Positions 15,852 through 28,298 of a stretch of 64,000 bases of DNA are shown piece after piece. The notes under the pieces are model-generated. The model searched no databases and was not told the origin of the DNA. It saw nothing but the letters and a program-made list of their open reading frames with translations. Made by a program: the position numbers and the translations under genes. The DNA comes from Leptospira noguchii serovar Panama str. CZ214 (GTDB lineage Bacteria; Spirochaetota; Leptospiria; Leptospirales; Leptospiraceae), in contig NZ_AKWY02000034.1 of the NCBI RefSeq assembly GCF_000306255.2, forward strand, positions 124,001 to 188,000, written 5' to 3'. Each line of letters starts with the position of its first letter. The stretch's first letter is position 1.

Positions 15852-18800
15852 TTATTTTTTTGTTCTTTTGCCGGACTTTTTAGATTTGGATCTCTCTTTA
15901 ACGTCTACTTTCGAGGATGTGTCTTCTTCTGTAACAATTTCTTGCGTAGTTTCTACCCACTCACTATTATCGTGTTCGAAATTATGACTATGATGTCCAA
16001 ACGCTTTTTTTTCTAAAAGCCTACGTTTTGCGGACTTTCTTCTTTCTTGGTGTTCGTATATGTTTAAAAGATATTCCATCACAATCGGAAGAAGCACCCT
16101 AGAAAAAACGGTGGCTACGATTACTCCAAAAATCACTACAGTTGCAAGAGGTCTTTGTACTTCTGCACCGGCCATTGTGGAAATTGCCATCGGAATAAAA
16201 CCGACTGCGGCTATCACTTCCGTAGTCATTACGGGACGGAGGGAATGAATTCCAGCGAGATAAACCGCATCTGCAATCGAAGCGCCTTTTTCTAATTCTT
16301 CCCGAAGGGTAGAAGCGTAAACGACTCCGTTTAAAACGGCAATTCCGCTTACCGCAATAAAACCGACTCCTGCAGGAATACTAAACGGAAGACCTCGGAT
16401 TACAAGGCCGATAATGCCACCTGAAACGGCGAGAGGAACCACGATAAAAACACCTAACGCGTAGTAGATGCTACCAAACGCCGCCATAAGCATAAAGAAA
16501 ATGATCGCGAGTGCGATCGGAACTACTAAGGCTAGTCTTTCTTTGGCTCGAGTGAAGTTTTCGAACTGACCTCCCCAATCGGTTTTATAACCGGGTGGAA
16601 GATTTTTTTCAATTTCTTCTGTGACCTTTTGCGCTTCGTTTACAAAACTTACGAGGTCTCTGCCTCGGATGTTTGTTTCTACCATAATTCTTCTTTTTAG
16701 AGATTCTCTATAAATTGCCGCTGGACCTTCTACGAGTTTAATCTCTGCAACTTGACCCAGTGGAACGGTGGAACCAAAAGAAGTAAAGACTGGAATATTT
16801 TCCACTTGTTCTAAATCGGTAGCGTCTATTTTCAAACGAACCACAAGATCAAATCGTTTAAAACCTTCGAAAACTTTTCCAGTTTGCCTACCGAGTCGAA
16901 GCGCTTCTACGGTCGCTAGAATTTCTTCTGCTTGAACTCCATAACGCGCCATACTTCCTCGATCTACTTTGATTTCCACAAGAGGAAGACCTAAAACCCT
17001 TTGAACTCTTAAGTCGGCGACTCCGGGAACCGTTTTGAGTTTGTTTGCAAATTCTGCGGCTATGTCCTTAAGTTTGACTAGATCGTCTCCATAGATTTTA
17101 ATGACCACGTCTGCTTTGGATCCGGAAAGAAGAGAGTTGACTCTGTTTTCAATTGGTTGAGATAAACTGATCGTGCTCGAAGGAATGAACTTAAGAATTT
17201 CATCTTTCATTTTAGTCATCAGTTCTTCTCTATCTTTAGCGCTCGTCCATTCTTTACGAGGTTTTAATTTAACCATGGCTTCTCCTTCGTCGGTACCAAC
17301 TGGTTCCGCCGCGGATTCTCCACGGCCCATTCTAGAAACAACTCCAATTACCTCCGGAAATTTTTTTAATACAGCTTCCATATCCGAGTTTGTGTCTCTG
17401 GAATAATTGATCGAAGTAGAAGGAAGGCGTTTGATGTCGATTGCGATTTCACCCTCGTCGATTCTAGGTAAAAATTCTGAACCCAAAGCGGAACCGAGTA
17501 ACATCGCTAAGACGACCACTCCAATTCCTGCGTAACAAAATTCCTTTTTACGGGACATTCCGAAATCCAGTAAAAGTTTATACTTTTCTGTAATTATATC
17601 CCAATACTTGCTATGATGAAATACCGGATCTTTAAAAAGGATACTTGCTGCGGCCGGAAACGTAATTAGAGAAAATAGAAGAGAAGCGCCTAACGCGAGC
17701 GCTACGGTAATTGCCATCGGTTTAAACATTCTTCCTTCTACACCTTCTAAACTCATCAGAGGCAGATATACAAGTAAAATGATCGCAACCGAAAACGTCG
17801 CCGCACGTCCAACGCGTACGCAGGCGTCCGTGATAATTTCTTCTGCGGCTAATTCTCTGTCTTCTAGTTTGGTCTGCATTTCGTAGAAAGAACGTTTTAA
17901 AATAAATGCGTGTAAAATCGATTCTAACATCACGATTGTCCCATCGACTAACAGACCAAAGTCGAGTGCTCCTAATGACATCAGATTTCCAACGATTCCA
18001 AACACGTTCATAAAGATGGTGGCCGTGAGCATAGGAATTGGAATTGCTAAAGCAACGAGTAACGCTCCTTTGACGGTTCCTAAAGCGATTATGAGTACGA
18101 TGATTACTAAAACAGCCGCTTCCGCTAAATTGGTGAAGATGGTGCTTAACGTTCTTCCGATAAATTCGGAACGATCGTAAAAGGTTTCGATTCTCATTCC
18201 GGGAGGAAGTTTTGCTTTGATTTCTTCAATTCTTATTTTAACCCTTTTGACAACTTCAAGAGAATTTTGACCCATGAGCATCATGGCCGTGGCTCCGACC
18301 ACTTCTCCTTGAGAGTCTTTGGTAACTAGACCAAAACGAAGAGCCGGACCGATTTCCACTTCTGCGATTTGTCCGAGCAAAAGAGGAATTCCGTCTCCAG
18401 CGGTTGTGACCGCAGTGTTTTTTAAGTCTTCAATGGATTTGTACTGACTTTCTCCTCGGATTACGATTTGTTCCGAGTTTTTAGAAATATAACCCCCTCC
18501 CGTATTTTGATTTGCTGATTCTAACTTATCGTAAATTTGAGAAAGGGTAAGATTGTGGACCGCGAGTCTTCTAGGATCGATCTTAACTTGATACTGACGC
18601 ACTTGGCCGCCGATAATATTCACGTCTATGATTCCTTCTACGGACTTGACTTCACGAGCCAATTCCCAATCCATATAAGTTCTCAATTCTTCCGGAGAAT
18701 GTTTATCCGATGTCAGTACAAATTCATAAATATCTCCTAAACCGGTTGCAATTGGAGAAAGTTCTGGTCTTCCATAATCGGGGGGAATGATTGCTTCCGC

Positions 18801-19148
18801 TTGTTTGATTCTTTCGTTAACTAGTTGTCTTGCAAAATAGATATCTGTTCCGTCTTTGAAAACTACTGTAACTGAACTGACCCCCGCTCTGGAGATAGAA
18901 CGGATTTCGGTGACGTTAGGAAGGCCCGTAAATTCCATCTCAATGGGATATGTAATGAACTGTTCTACTTCAAGAGGAGAAAGACCAGGAGAGGACGTGA
19001 CCGCCGAAACTTGAACGTTGGTCACGTCTGGAATTGCGTCGATGGAAAGATAGAATGCGTTGTAGATCCCTACGAGGGTTACCATAAAGGTCAGAACCAA
19101 AACTAGGGCTCTATTTTTAATCGAAGCGCGGATTAGTTTATCAATCAT
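15852..19148 (-). CDS. czcA: Heavy-metal efflux RND pump, CzcA/CusA family
   Basis: An inner-membrane proton-driven RND transporter of 1098 residues. The N-terminal span and periplasmic start [32 protein letters not shown] are typical of the heavy-metal (HME) branch. The [16 protein letters not shown] motif in the fourth span carries the HME-RND acidic residue. A second pore half begins near residue 530 ([24 protein letters not shown]). The C-terminal tail, after about residue 1035, is long and Lys/Glu rich, with GHHSHNFEH that could bind metal. Neither a CzcB membrane-fusion nor a CzcC outer-membrane gene is adjacent, so partners must be elsewhere. The metal cannot be read with confidence. 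Confidence 0.92.
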   Translation of the reverse strand: MIDKLIRASIKNRALVLVLTFMVTLVGIYNAFYLSIDAIPDVTNVQVSAVTSSPGLSPLEVEQFITYPIEMEFTGLPNVTEIRSISRAGVSSVTVVFKDGTDIYFARQLVNERIKQAEAIIPPDYGRPELSPIATGLGDIYEFVLTSDKHSPEELRTYMDWELAREVKSVEGIIDVNIIGGQVRQYQVKIDPRRLAVHNLTLSQIYDKLESANQNTGGGYISKNSEQIVIRGESQYKSIEDLKNTAVTTAGDGIPLLLGQIAEVEIGPALRFGLVTKDSQGEVVGATAMMLMGQNSLEVVKRVKIRIEEIKAKLPPGMRIETFYDRSEFIGRTLSTIFTNLAEAAVLVIIVLIIALGTVKGALLVALAIPIPMLTATIFMNVFGIVGNLMSLGALDFGLLVDGTIVMLESILHAFILKRSFYEMQTKLEDRELAAEEIITDACVRVGRAATFSVAIILLVYLPLMSLEGVEGRMFKPMAITVALALGASLLFSLITFPAAASILFKDPVFHHSKYWDIITEKYKLLLDFGMSRKKEFCYAGIGVVVLAMLLGSALGSEFLPRIDEGEIAIDIKRLPSTSINYSRDTNSDMEAVLKKFPEVIGVVSRMGRGESAAEPVGTDEGEAMVKLKPRKEWTSAKDREELMTKMKDEILKFIPSSTISLSQPIENRVNSLLSGSKADVVIKIYGDDLVKLKDIAAEFANKLKTVPGVADLRVQRVLGLPLVEIKVDRGSMARYGVQAEEILATVEALRLGRQTGKVFEGFKRFDLVVRLKIDATDLEQVENIPVFTSFGSTVPLGQVAEIKLVEGPAAIYRESLKRRIMVETNIRGRDLVSFVNEAQKVTEEIEKNLPPGYKTDWGGQFENFTRAKERLALVVPIALAIIFFMLMAAFGSIYYALGVFIVVPLAVSGGIIGLVIRGLPFSIPAGVGFIAVSGIAVLNGVVYASTLREELEKGASIADAVYLAGIHSLRPVMTTEVIAAVGFIPMAISTMAGAEVQRPLATVVIFGVIVATVFSRVLLPIVMEYLLNIYEHQERRKSAKRRLLEKKAFGHHSHNFEHDNSEWVETTQEIVTEEDTSSKVDVKERSKSKKSGKRTKK

Positions 19149-19571
19149 AATTTTGGTTTATCTCTAAAAAGACGATATGGACCAGGAAAGTCTTAGAAGC
19201 TTAGAGTTGAAAGATTTTTTTGTTGAGTGTTGTTTGTTCGGAAGGAATTCATTCCAGTAAAAATTATAAATAGGTTTTTTCTTTTCTTTTCCAAGTAATT
19301 GGAATGTATCAAAAAATTCAACATTACATTTGAAAATAAGGAAATAGCATTTTTTGTAGGATTGAAATTGAGAAGATATTATAAAAAACAATTTGCTAGT
19401 ATTTTTTTGAAATTATATGACAAAATTTTAGGCCATAAATTTATATCTAATATAAATAAAATTGAATATACTCGTTGAAAAATTTAAATAATTGCTTCAA
19501 TTGGAAACGATTGTTTATGTAACAATGGACCTGAAATTGCGGTTCTATCTGTCTAAAATAAAGGGGCTTTT
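19149..19571. other. AT-rich divergent intergenic region
   Basis: About 420 bases between czcA (minus) and the DUF4395 gene (plus). A 75-codon minus-strand open frame near 19164-19391 has no ribosome site or recognisable product and I do not call it. The region presumably holds both promoters. No repeat family member seen. Confidence 0.4.
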
Positions 19572-20069
19572 ATGATTTCTATTGGGAAATTTCCAGATAC
19601 GGTCAACGAATACGCTGCCAGATCGGTGGCAGGGCTTGTAGTGATTTTATCAGTTATAACTCTTTTTACACAATCGATTTGGTTAAATCTTGCTTTGTTG
19701 TATGGATTTACCGCACGTGTTTTATACGGACCTAGATTTTCTATTTTTGCAAAACTTGCAATTCATTGGATTGTTCCCAGGTTTCGATTGGGAAACAAAA
19801 CCGTAGCGGGACCGCCGAAACGATTTGCTCAGGGAATTGGTTTTTTATTTAGTTTTACTTCTTTGATATTACTTACCCAAGGACAGATTTTAGCGTTTCA
19901 GGTAGTACTTGGAACCTTAGTGTTTTTTGCGGTTTTGGAATCTTGTATAGGTTTTTGTGCGGGTTGTTTTGTATTTGGATATTTGATGAGATGGAAAATT
20001 ATTCCCGAAGAAGTCTGCGAAAAGTGCAATCGGTTAACGTTTGTTTCCAAAGAAACGGATACTCGTTGA
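19572..20069 (+). CDS. DUF4395 family membrane protein
   Basis: A 165-residue polytopic protein with four likely membrane spans. The features of DUF4395 are present: FPDTVNEYAARSVAGLVV at the N-terminus, YGFTARVLYGPRFSIFAKLA, the VAGPPKRFAQGIGFLFS motif near residue 79, and a CIGFCAGC cysteine cluster near residues 122-129. A CEKC pair near the C-terminus adds further thiols, suggesting redox or metal binding. The family function is unknown. The start at 19572 follows a GGGG-containing AAAGGGG nine bases upstream. Confidence 0.88.
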   Translation: MISIGKFPDTVNEYAARSVAGLVVILSVITLFTQSIWLNLALLYGFTARVLYGPRFSIFAKLAIHWIVPRFRLGNKTVAGPPKRFAQGIGFLFSFTSLILLTQGQILAFQVVLGTLVFFAVLESCIGFCAGCFVFGYLMRWKIIPEEVCEKCNRLTFVSKETDTR

Positions 20070-20290
20070 ATGTATGTTAGGTGTTATTAAAATAATGACA
20101 TTTTAATAATGGTGCGCAATTATAAAAATTTTTCTAATTCTCGATTAATGATTTTGAATTAAATTTCTATACTATAATTTATATGTGGCATAAAAGTTTT
20201 AGTGAGTTTTATGAAGATTTTTTAATATTTAAAGATCAAATATTGTTGGATAATTTTATTGATCAGCTAAATAATTTTTGTAAAAAAAAT

Positions 20291-20599
20291 AGATGTGGGA
20301 TCTCTCACAAATTGTAGATTTATAGTTAAACTTTGAAAGTTGTGGGAACTACTATAAAATACAAAAAAATCATCGTCCAATCCGATTTTTGCACAAAAAC
20401 GTTGTTTTGCGGGCATCATCAAAATTTAAATCCCATCTTAGCTTAAATTCGGCTGAGAAAAAATTTCCTAAAAGTATGAGTTCCTACAATTTTAAGAATT
20501 GTTTGTAAAATCGAGATTTGTGAGAGTTCCCACATCATTTTACGGACAAATCTAAGTTTTGTAATAGTTCCCACTTGAATACGACAGTTATAAACTTCT

Positions 20600-20604
<5 letters not shown>
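20291..20604. repeat. ~320-bp diverged repeat, copy 1
   Basis: This stretch aligns along nearly its whole length with 33792-34112. Matching blocks include GGAACTACTAT.AAATACAAAAA, GATTTTTGCACAAAA, AGTTCCTACAATTTTA, TTTGTAAAATCG.GATTTG, AGTTCCCACAT.ATTTTA and the final TATAAA.TTCTATTTT. It contains the motif GTGGGAACT several times in both orientations. It codes for nothing obvious. It ends where a different repeat begins. Confidence 0.8.
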
Positions 20605-20890
<286 letters not shown>

Positions 20891-21467
20891 TCGCGTTTGA
20901 AACTCAACACAACGCTCTCTATGAATCGCGTTGTGGGCTCAAAAACACACATTTTTCAAGTGTTCCGACAAGAATGAGTCTTTTAACTTGCAAAAAGTAT
21001 GTTTTTCTGATAGAGAAAAGTCTTCCGAACTTCTCCACCTGAATTGCGACCCATGGGAAGCAATTCATTGAGTTACCCCCACCCAAAACGTGGGAAAACT
21101 AAAGCAGAACGCTCTCGACGGATCGCGTTCTAGGGTGGGAACTCAGTTTTACAGAGAATTTGTCGTAATTCCCACAGATTTAATATTGAGATCCAAATAC
21201 TTGTGGGTAAGGTTATGGTAGAGAGCGTTTTGCTGAGTTACTTCGACCCCGCGCATCAATCCCTTTCGCGTTATGCGAAACTCACGTTATTTTATAAATT
21301 GTGGTAGTTCCCACAGATTACGTCTCTTTTAATCTTTTTTGCGATTTTAAATCATACTTTTCCGAACGAAATTTTGCAGTAGTTCCCACATTAAAAAAAA
21401 TCAATCTATAAAGTTCAGATTCTAACTTTTTTCAGAATTATGGGTTCTTACGCCTAATTCACGTTAG

Positions 21468-22553
21468 TTATGGATGAACTGATTCGAGTTGTGGAAGTAG
21501 TTCTGTTTGTAATAAGGGAAAATATTCCACTTCAATTTCATTTTCCGAATTACAAAAAAGTCTGGTGATTCTTTCTAAATTTAGAAACTTTTCCTGTTTT
21601 GTCACTACGGGTGTTTGAAGATTTTGATTAAAATGAAGAAACGATTTTCCTTCGTTTTGTCTGTTTTGTACAAAAACGTCGTGGTCGTTTTTTCTTTTTT
21701 CTATCATTCGATTCAATTTATCTCTTAGAGAGTGTAGGTTTTCAAATTGAGTCTTTAATAAACCGGGTTCTAGGTCGAACCCGATTGAATTTCTACAATT
21801 GCCGATTGCAGCCAGAGTGGTGGTCCCTGTCCCTAAAAAAGGATCTAAAACAACGTCTTCTTTGAGAGAATACATTAGTATAATTCTATTTGCGAGTTCT
21901 AAAGGATACGCGGCACTTCTTTCTCTACCAGCGAGAAGAGAACTTAGTCCCTGTTTTTTCCCCTTAAAATCCCATACATCCGTAAACCAAAAGTTACGTT
22001 CTTCCCAGAAAAAAGCGCTTTCCATACGGGATAAACGCTCCGATTTTGTGGAAAACTTTCGTTTATTATTTTTTCTGAATATTAAAATATGCTCATGTTC
22101 TAAGGTTACATACGCACCTGCTGGGAGTGTGCCGGAGCCCATAAATTTATTAGGGGAATTTGTTTGTTTTCTCCAAAGAATACCTGGAAGGCTTTGGAAT
22201 CCTATCGAATTGCAACCTTGTAGAATCCTTGCGTGATTCATATAAATTCTAAAACCAAAAGCGGTGTTTCTTGTAGCATCTCCTATATTGATTACAAGAA
22301 AACCTCCGTTTTTTAAAACGCGAAACGATTCTTTCCAGACCTTATCTAATTCGAGATGCATTTGTTCGTAAGAAAGATTGGGATCGATAAGAAAATTTTT
22401 CTGAATTTCTTTAGAAAAACCAAAAAAAAGTTCATCCCACATTTCTATCATAGGATAAGGAGGAGAAGTGAGAACCAAATCCACTGATTCCGAATCGAGA
22501 GGAAACGTATCTCTAGAATCTCGAAAATGAATCCTATGAATCGTTCGTTTCAT
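21468..22553 (-). CDS. DNA methyltransferase, beta-type N4-cytosine/N6-adenine
   Basis: A 361-residue S-adenosylmethionine-dependent DNA methyltransferase. The catalytic motif TSPPYP is at residues 29-34, and the SAM-binding motif LDPFLGTGTTT follows at 236-246; this order defines the beta class. SPPY rather than DPPY favours N4-cytosine methylation. The region between may recognise the target sequence. No restriction endonuclease or specificity gene is adjacent, so it looks like an orphan, and the repeat-rich gap downstream could mark acquisition. The tail after residue 270 is unassigned. Confidence 0.87.
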   Translation of the reverse strand: MKRTIHRIHFRDSRDTFPLDSESVDLVLTSPPYPMIEMWDELFFGFSKEIQKNFLIDPNLSYEQMHLELDKVWKESFRVLKNGGFLVINIGDATRNTAFGFRIYMNHARILQGCNSIGFQSLPGILWRKQTNSPNKFMGSGTLPAGAYVTLEHEHILIFRKNNKRKFSTKSERLSRMESAFFWEERNFWFTDVWDFKGKKQGLSSLLAGRERSAAYPLELANRIILMYSLKEDVVLDPFLGTGTTTLAAIGNCRNSIGFDLEPGLLKTQFENLHSLRDKLNRMIEKRKNDHDVFVQNRQNEGKSFLHFNQNLQTPVVTKQEKFLNLERITRLFCNSENEIEVEYFPLLQTELLPQLESVHP

Positions 22554-22684
22554 ACCTATAAAAATTAGAATTTAATCTTTATTTTTTATGTCTACTCAAA
22601 ACGTTTTTAAGAGTTCGACTCAGATTAAAAAACTAAACTTTAGGCAAATTATAAATTTATAATAAATACCCGGTAAAATTAAAA

Positions 22685-24931
<2,247 letters not shown>

Positions 24932-24949
24932 TCAGATTTTTAGGATAGT

Positions 24950-25786
24950 TTAAGGAATGATCAATTCGTCTTTGAGAATCTTAGAGGCGAGTTCCGCCGC
25001 TTTCAAAGGGCTTGTAATTTGCTGCGAAATTCGGATACGTGTAAGTAAAAGCCATCGAACATTCGACTTTTGAAAAGAAACCCAAAACCAGGAACTGGTT
25101 TCTTCTTGTGTATAATAAAATGCAGAATCAGATCTATAGTCTTCCACTCCATTCCAGTCTCCCGAAAGATCGTGGCTTCCAGTTGCATTGGAGAATGAAC
25201 CTGGAGTTCTTTTTAACAAATCCCAGACGCTTTGAATCGTCTTTTTACGAATAGGCGGAGGAGTTTCTTGAAGTCGGATTAAAAAATCTACAAACTCGGA
25301 AGGTGAAATTGTATAAGAACCGTCCGACCAAAAAGAATTTCGTGTGTTTGGAATCTGAAAGATTTCTATTTTTTCTAAAAGTGGTTTTCCCTTTTCCGGT
25401 CCTATATCATTCCATAAATTTGTAAAATACCAGTGTACAGAATATTCTAAGGCAGATTTTAAATTTTGATCTTTTTGCCAACGAATATATGGGTATCTAG
25501 TCTTATCCCAGAAAAAAAGGGTTTGATTCTCTTTTAAATAACCTCCTTCTACGGAAATGAGCGCTAAAGCAGAATGGAACAAAGAAGAAGGAGGAGTTTT
25601 ATGAAAACATTCATCTTTTTGAAAGTAAATTTTATTGTTTGTGGTTTGGTTGACTAAGATCGCACAATGGTTTCCCTTGAGACTTTTTTCGGAAAAAGAT
25701 TTTGTATTTAGACTAGAATTAGAAGAATTAATCTTACAAGAAAGAAACAAAAGAATTACTAAAAAGGATAAGAATCCGTTTTTCAT
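24950..25786 (-). CDS. Class D beta-lactamase-like lipoprotein lacking catalytic lysines
   Basis: A 278-residue lipoprotein with lipobox FLSC (Cys17). The rest follows class D (OXA) beta-lactamases in order: [12 protein letters not shown] at residues 66-77 sits where OXA enzymes have STFK; then [31 protein letters not shown], where FxWDG and SxV occur; then [21 protein letters not shown]; then ATG at 201-203 where KTG is expected; and WFWVSFQK for the GWWVGW strand. The serine (S68) is kept, but the general-base Lys is His71 and the KTG Lys is Ala201. The fold call is mine from the motif order. Loss of both lysines predicts no ordinary beta-lactamase chemistry. Middle gene of an operon. Confidence 0.72.
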   Translation of the reverse strand: MKNGFLSFLVILLFLSCKINSSNSSLNTKSFSEKSLKGNHCAILVNQTTNNKIYFQKDECFHKTPPSSLFHSALALISVEGGYLKENQTLFFWDKTRYPYIRWQKDQNLKSALEYSVHWYFTNLWNDIGPEKGKPLLEKIEIFQIPNTRNSFWSDGSYTISPSEFVDFLIRLQETPPPIRKKTIQSVWDLLKRTPGSFSNATGSHDLSGDWNGVEDYRSDSAFYYTQEETSSWFWVSFQKSNVRWLLLTRIRISQQITSPLKAAELASKILKDELIIP

Positions 25787-25801
25787 TAAATCTAAAACCG
25801 A

Positions 25802-26323
25802 TCACATCAAAATAGAAATACAAATTAGAACGAACGCGATCGGGATATAAATAAAGAAAAAATAAATTTTCCCCGCTTTCTTCCAAGGTTTTTGCATTTT
25901 AGGACGTATCATTTCTAAAAGTTCTTCTTCGTTGGCTTTGTAAAGTGTAGAAGAATCGTTCATTCCAAATAGGTTGGCAGCAAGACGTCTAAAAGTTTTT
26001 TCTCTGTAAATCCGTATATAATCCATACTTAAAGCGACTAACGTTTGATTCTCTGAAAATAGGTTACGAAATACCATAGGGATTTCGTAAAACTTTCCGA
26101 TCAATAGACTGGAAACTCTGGTAAAAAGTCCTAAATAGAATAGAGAAGCATATTTTACGGATTCTAACTTTAAACCGAATACGATTACAAAACAAACCAG
26201 ATAAGCCCCGTACCCTACGATTAAACCGGCCCTTTCTAAAAATCGATTCCAATAGACTTCTTTTTCAAATTCAAAATCCAGGATTTCCAAAGATGATTGT
26301 GTCGTATCGTTAATTAGAGGCAT
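25802..26323 (-). CDS. Hypothetical membrane protein
   Basis: About 173 residues from the ATG at 26323 (a TTG at 26386 would add 21). Two hydrophobic spans lie near the middle, [20 protein letters not shown] and [19 protein letters not shown], and a third ends the protein, [20 protein letters not shown]. The segments between are charged, and [19 protein letters not shown] is amphipathic. I do not recognise a family. It leads the operon with the OXA-like lipoprotein, 15 bases downstream, and the antiporter. Confidence 0.6.
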   Translation of the reverse strand: MPLINDTTQSSLEILDFEFEKEVYWNRFLERAGLIVGYGAYLVCFVIVFGLKLESVKYASLFYLGLFTRVSSLLIGKFYEIPMVFRNLFSENQTLVALSMDYIRIYREKTFRRLAANLFGMNDSSTLYKANEEELLEMIRPKMQKPWKKAGKIYFFFIYIPIAFVLICISILM

Positions 26324-26462
26324 GTGTGAATTGAATTCAAAAAAGAGAATGTTTATCCATACAAAATTTTCCCAAAGAAATGACAAACCAAATCGTATGC
26401 CGTTTTTTTAGAGAGAAACTTTTAAAACGATAATACTTACATTTTTGGTTTTCGTAGACTTT

Positions 26463-26722
26463 CTAAGTTGAACGTGAAAGGGATCGATGGAGGGAACTAA
26501 AACGAAATGCTCTTTCAAACTCAGTGTCTCACTTCTTGAACTCAATGTTATCACTTCATCCGGGGCGCTGCCGCTCTACAGAACGCGTTCTATTGAAACT
26601 AAAGACGATTGTTGTATCCTATTTCCTTTATACAATCTATTGACCAGAGTTGAGGGCGTGGTTCACGCTGTCATAGACAAGTTAGATTTCGTCCAGATTT
26701 TCTTACGTCGAACTCACTTTAA
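26463..26722. repeat. Partly deleted copy of the TIR-bearing dispersed element
   Basis: Shares with the element at 40231-40523 the blocks GAAAGGGATCGATG, AACTAAA, TGAAACTAAAGACGATTGTTG, TTTCCTTTATACAATCTATTGACCA and the right end TTTTCTTACGTCGAACTCAC. Its left terminus is shortened relative to that copy and its GC-rich middle differs. The 83-codon frame inside it is not a gene. It fills the gap between two minus-strand genes. Confidence 0.7.
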
Positions 26723-26751
26723 GTTTATGTTTTTTTAATTGAAATAGACGT

Positions 26752-28011
26752 TTAAGAAAAAAAACGAACTCGAACTAAAAATCCGTTCTCCTTTTCTATT
26801 TCTAATTCCCCTCTTAATTGAAAACAAAACGCTTGAATTAGACTCATTCCTGTCATAGATTTACTTTTTTCCGATTTTTCTCCGATTCCGTTATCTGAGA
26901 TTTCTAAAATGAAATACCCGGAATCCGATTTTTGAAACGATACTGTAATTTTGCCCTTACGATTTTCTGGAAAAGCGTGTTTGAAAGAATTGATCATTAA
27001 TTCATTTAAAATCAATCCGCAAGGAATTGCCTTGTCAACCGAAAGTAGTGTTTCTGCTATATTACAATTTAATTGAATACTTCCGTCGTTTGGACCGTAA
27101 GAAATAAAAATATGATTTACTAATGTATTTAAATATTCCTTGGTTTGAACGACTTTGTATGAATCGTTTAAAAATAGATATTCCTGAACAATGCCCATTG
27201 ATTGAATCCGATCGATTGCTGATTCGATCGCCTTTTTAGCGAGTTCTGATTCTGCTTTTTCTCGATCCAAATTCAACATTCCTAAAATCAAATGAATATT
27301 GTTTTTTACTCTGTGTTGGATTTCTTTAAATAAAGTTTCTTTATGATTTAAAGATTCTATCAGTTCTGATTCTTTTTTTGTGTGAGTTAGAATTTTATTT
27401 TGAAGTTTTCTGTTTGTATTTTTGTAAATTAGAAATAGACGTTTTTGTTTTCGGATTCCATTTAAGATTTCTAAGATCAAAAACATAAGAATCCCGCATA
27501 AAAAAGTAAAGTTAGCTCCTATTACAAAAACTTGAAAGAAAGTAGTCGATCCGGTCCAGATTTTATAATGAATAAAAAGGATTCCTGAAAAAACGAAGGC
27601 AGATGTGATCATCCAACTCCAAAATGCAAAAACACGGTCTAAAAAAATTCCGCAAAAAACGGGAACCAAAAATAACCAAAGAATTCCTGCTCCTTCTAAA
27701 CCGATTTTAGTATAAAGTAAACAACCTAAGATAAAAATTAAGGATACTAAAAAGTAAGATTTAGGTTTGTAGAATCGATTTGGAAGTAGTAATAAAAACC
27801 ATACTAAAAGAAGTGCAAGAGTGTCTAAGATGACTACTTCTCCTAGTCCTTGTTGCCAGGCTAAATATACGCTTGGGATATAAATTAAAAAACCAAAACA
27901 AGAAACTAAAATCAAAATGACTTGTATGATGTTTCTTTTCCAAACGCTCAAGTAGGTAGAACGATGAGAGAGCAGTTTGAATGATTTTTCGAAATGAGAA
28001 AAAAGATTCAT
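26752..28011 (-). CDS. Membrane sensor histidine kinase, HisKA_2 type
   Basis: About 419 residues from the ATG at 28011, which has GGATCGAC just upstream; the longer frame to 28053 is less likely. The N-terminal half is six or so membrane spans (residues about 25-180). A linker helix leads to the HisKA_2 motif KEIQHRVKNNIHLILGML, with phospho-acceptor His233. The HATPase domain follows, with N box GLILNELMINSFKHAFP and G1 box LEISDNGIGE. The G2 region GMSLIQAFCFQL is recognisable. HisKA_2 kinases often act on stand-alone response regulators; none is adjacent. It is divergent from the copper-related block, so the block could be its target, which is only a guess. Confidence 0.88.
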   Translation of the reverse strand: MNLFSHFEKSFKLLSHRSTYLSVWKRNIIQVILILVSCFGFLIYIPSVYLAWQQGLGEVVILDTLALLLVWFLLLLPNRFYKPKSYFLVSLIFILGCLLYTKIGLEGAGILWLFLVPVFCGIFLDRVFAFWSWMITSAFVFSGILFIHYKIWTGSTTFFQVFVIGANFTFLCGILMFLILEILNGIRKQKRLFLIYKNTNRKLQNKILTHTKKESELIESLNHKETLFKEIQHRVKNNIHLILGMLNLDREKAESELAKKAIESAIDRIQSMGIVQEYLFLNDSYKVVQTKEYLNTLVNHIFISYGPNDGSIQLNCNIAETLLSVDKAIPCGLILNELMINSFKHAFPENRKGKITVSFQKSDSGYFILEISDNGIGEKSEKSKSMTGMSLIQAFCFQLRGELEIEKENGFLVRVRFFS

Positions 28012-28298
28012 GTCGATCCAAACATTTACAACTTTCCGATTGCGAAATAACAAACGTTCAATTCGGTTCCGGAAAAATCTTTCTCATCTTATTTTTGTCT
28101 TGAGTTTTTTAAAATATGTGAGCTTTTGCTCATTATTCTGAAAACAATAGATTTTGAAGCCGTTGATAGTTTGAAATGGTTTATTTTACCGTATAACGTA
28201 TAACTTCTTTAGATCGAATGTAAATGTTGTGCAGTCCTATTCAGAACAATCCTCAGATTCAGTATACAATAAAATTCCTTAAAAGCCCAGGGGGGTTC

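Noticed and set aside
19164..19391. 75-codon minus-strand frame upstream of czcA
   Set aside because: AT-rich, no ribosome site, no recognisable product; not a CzcB.
20183..20317. 44-codon frame starting MWHKSFSEFYEDFL
   Set aside because: It has no clear ribosome site and runs into the 320-bp repeat; it might be a gene remnant but cannot be supported.
26487..26738. 83-codon plus-strand frame
   Set aside because: It is inside a rearranged copy of the TIR element and the frame is not kept in the other copies.
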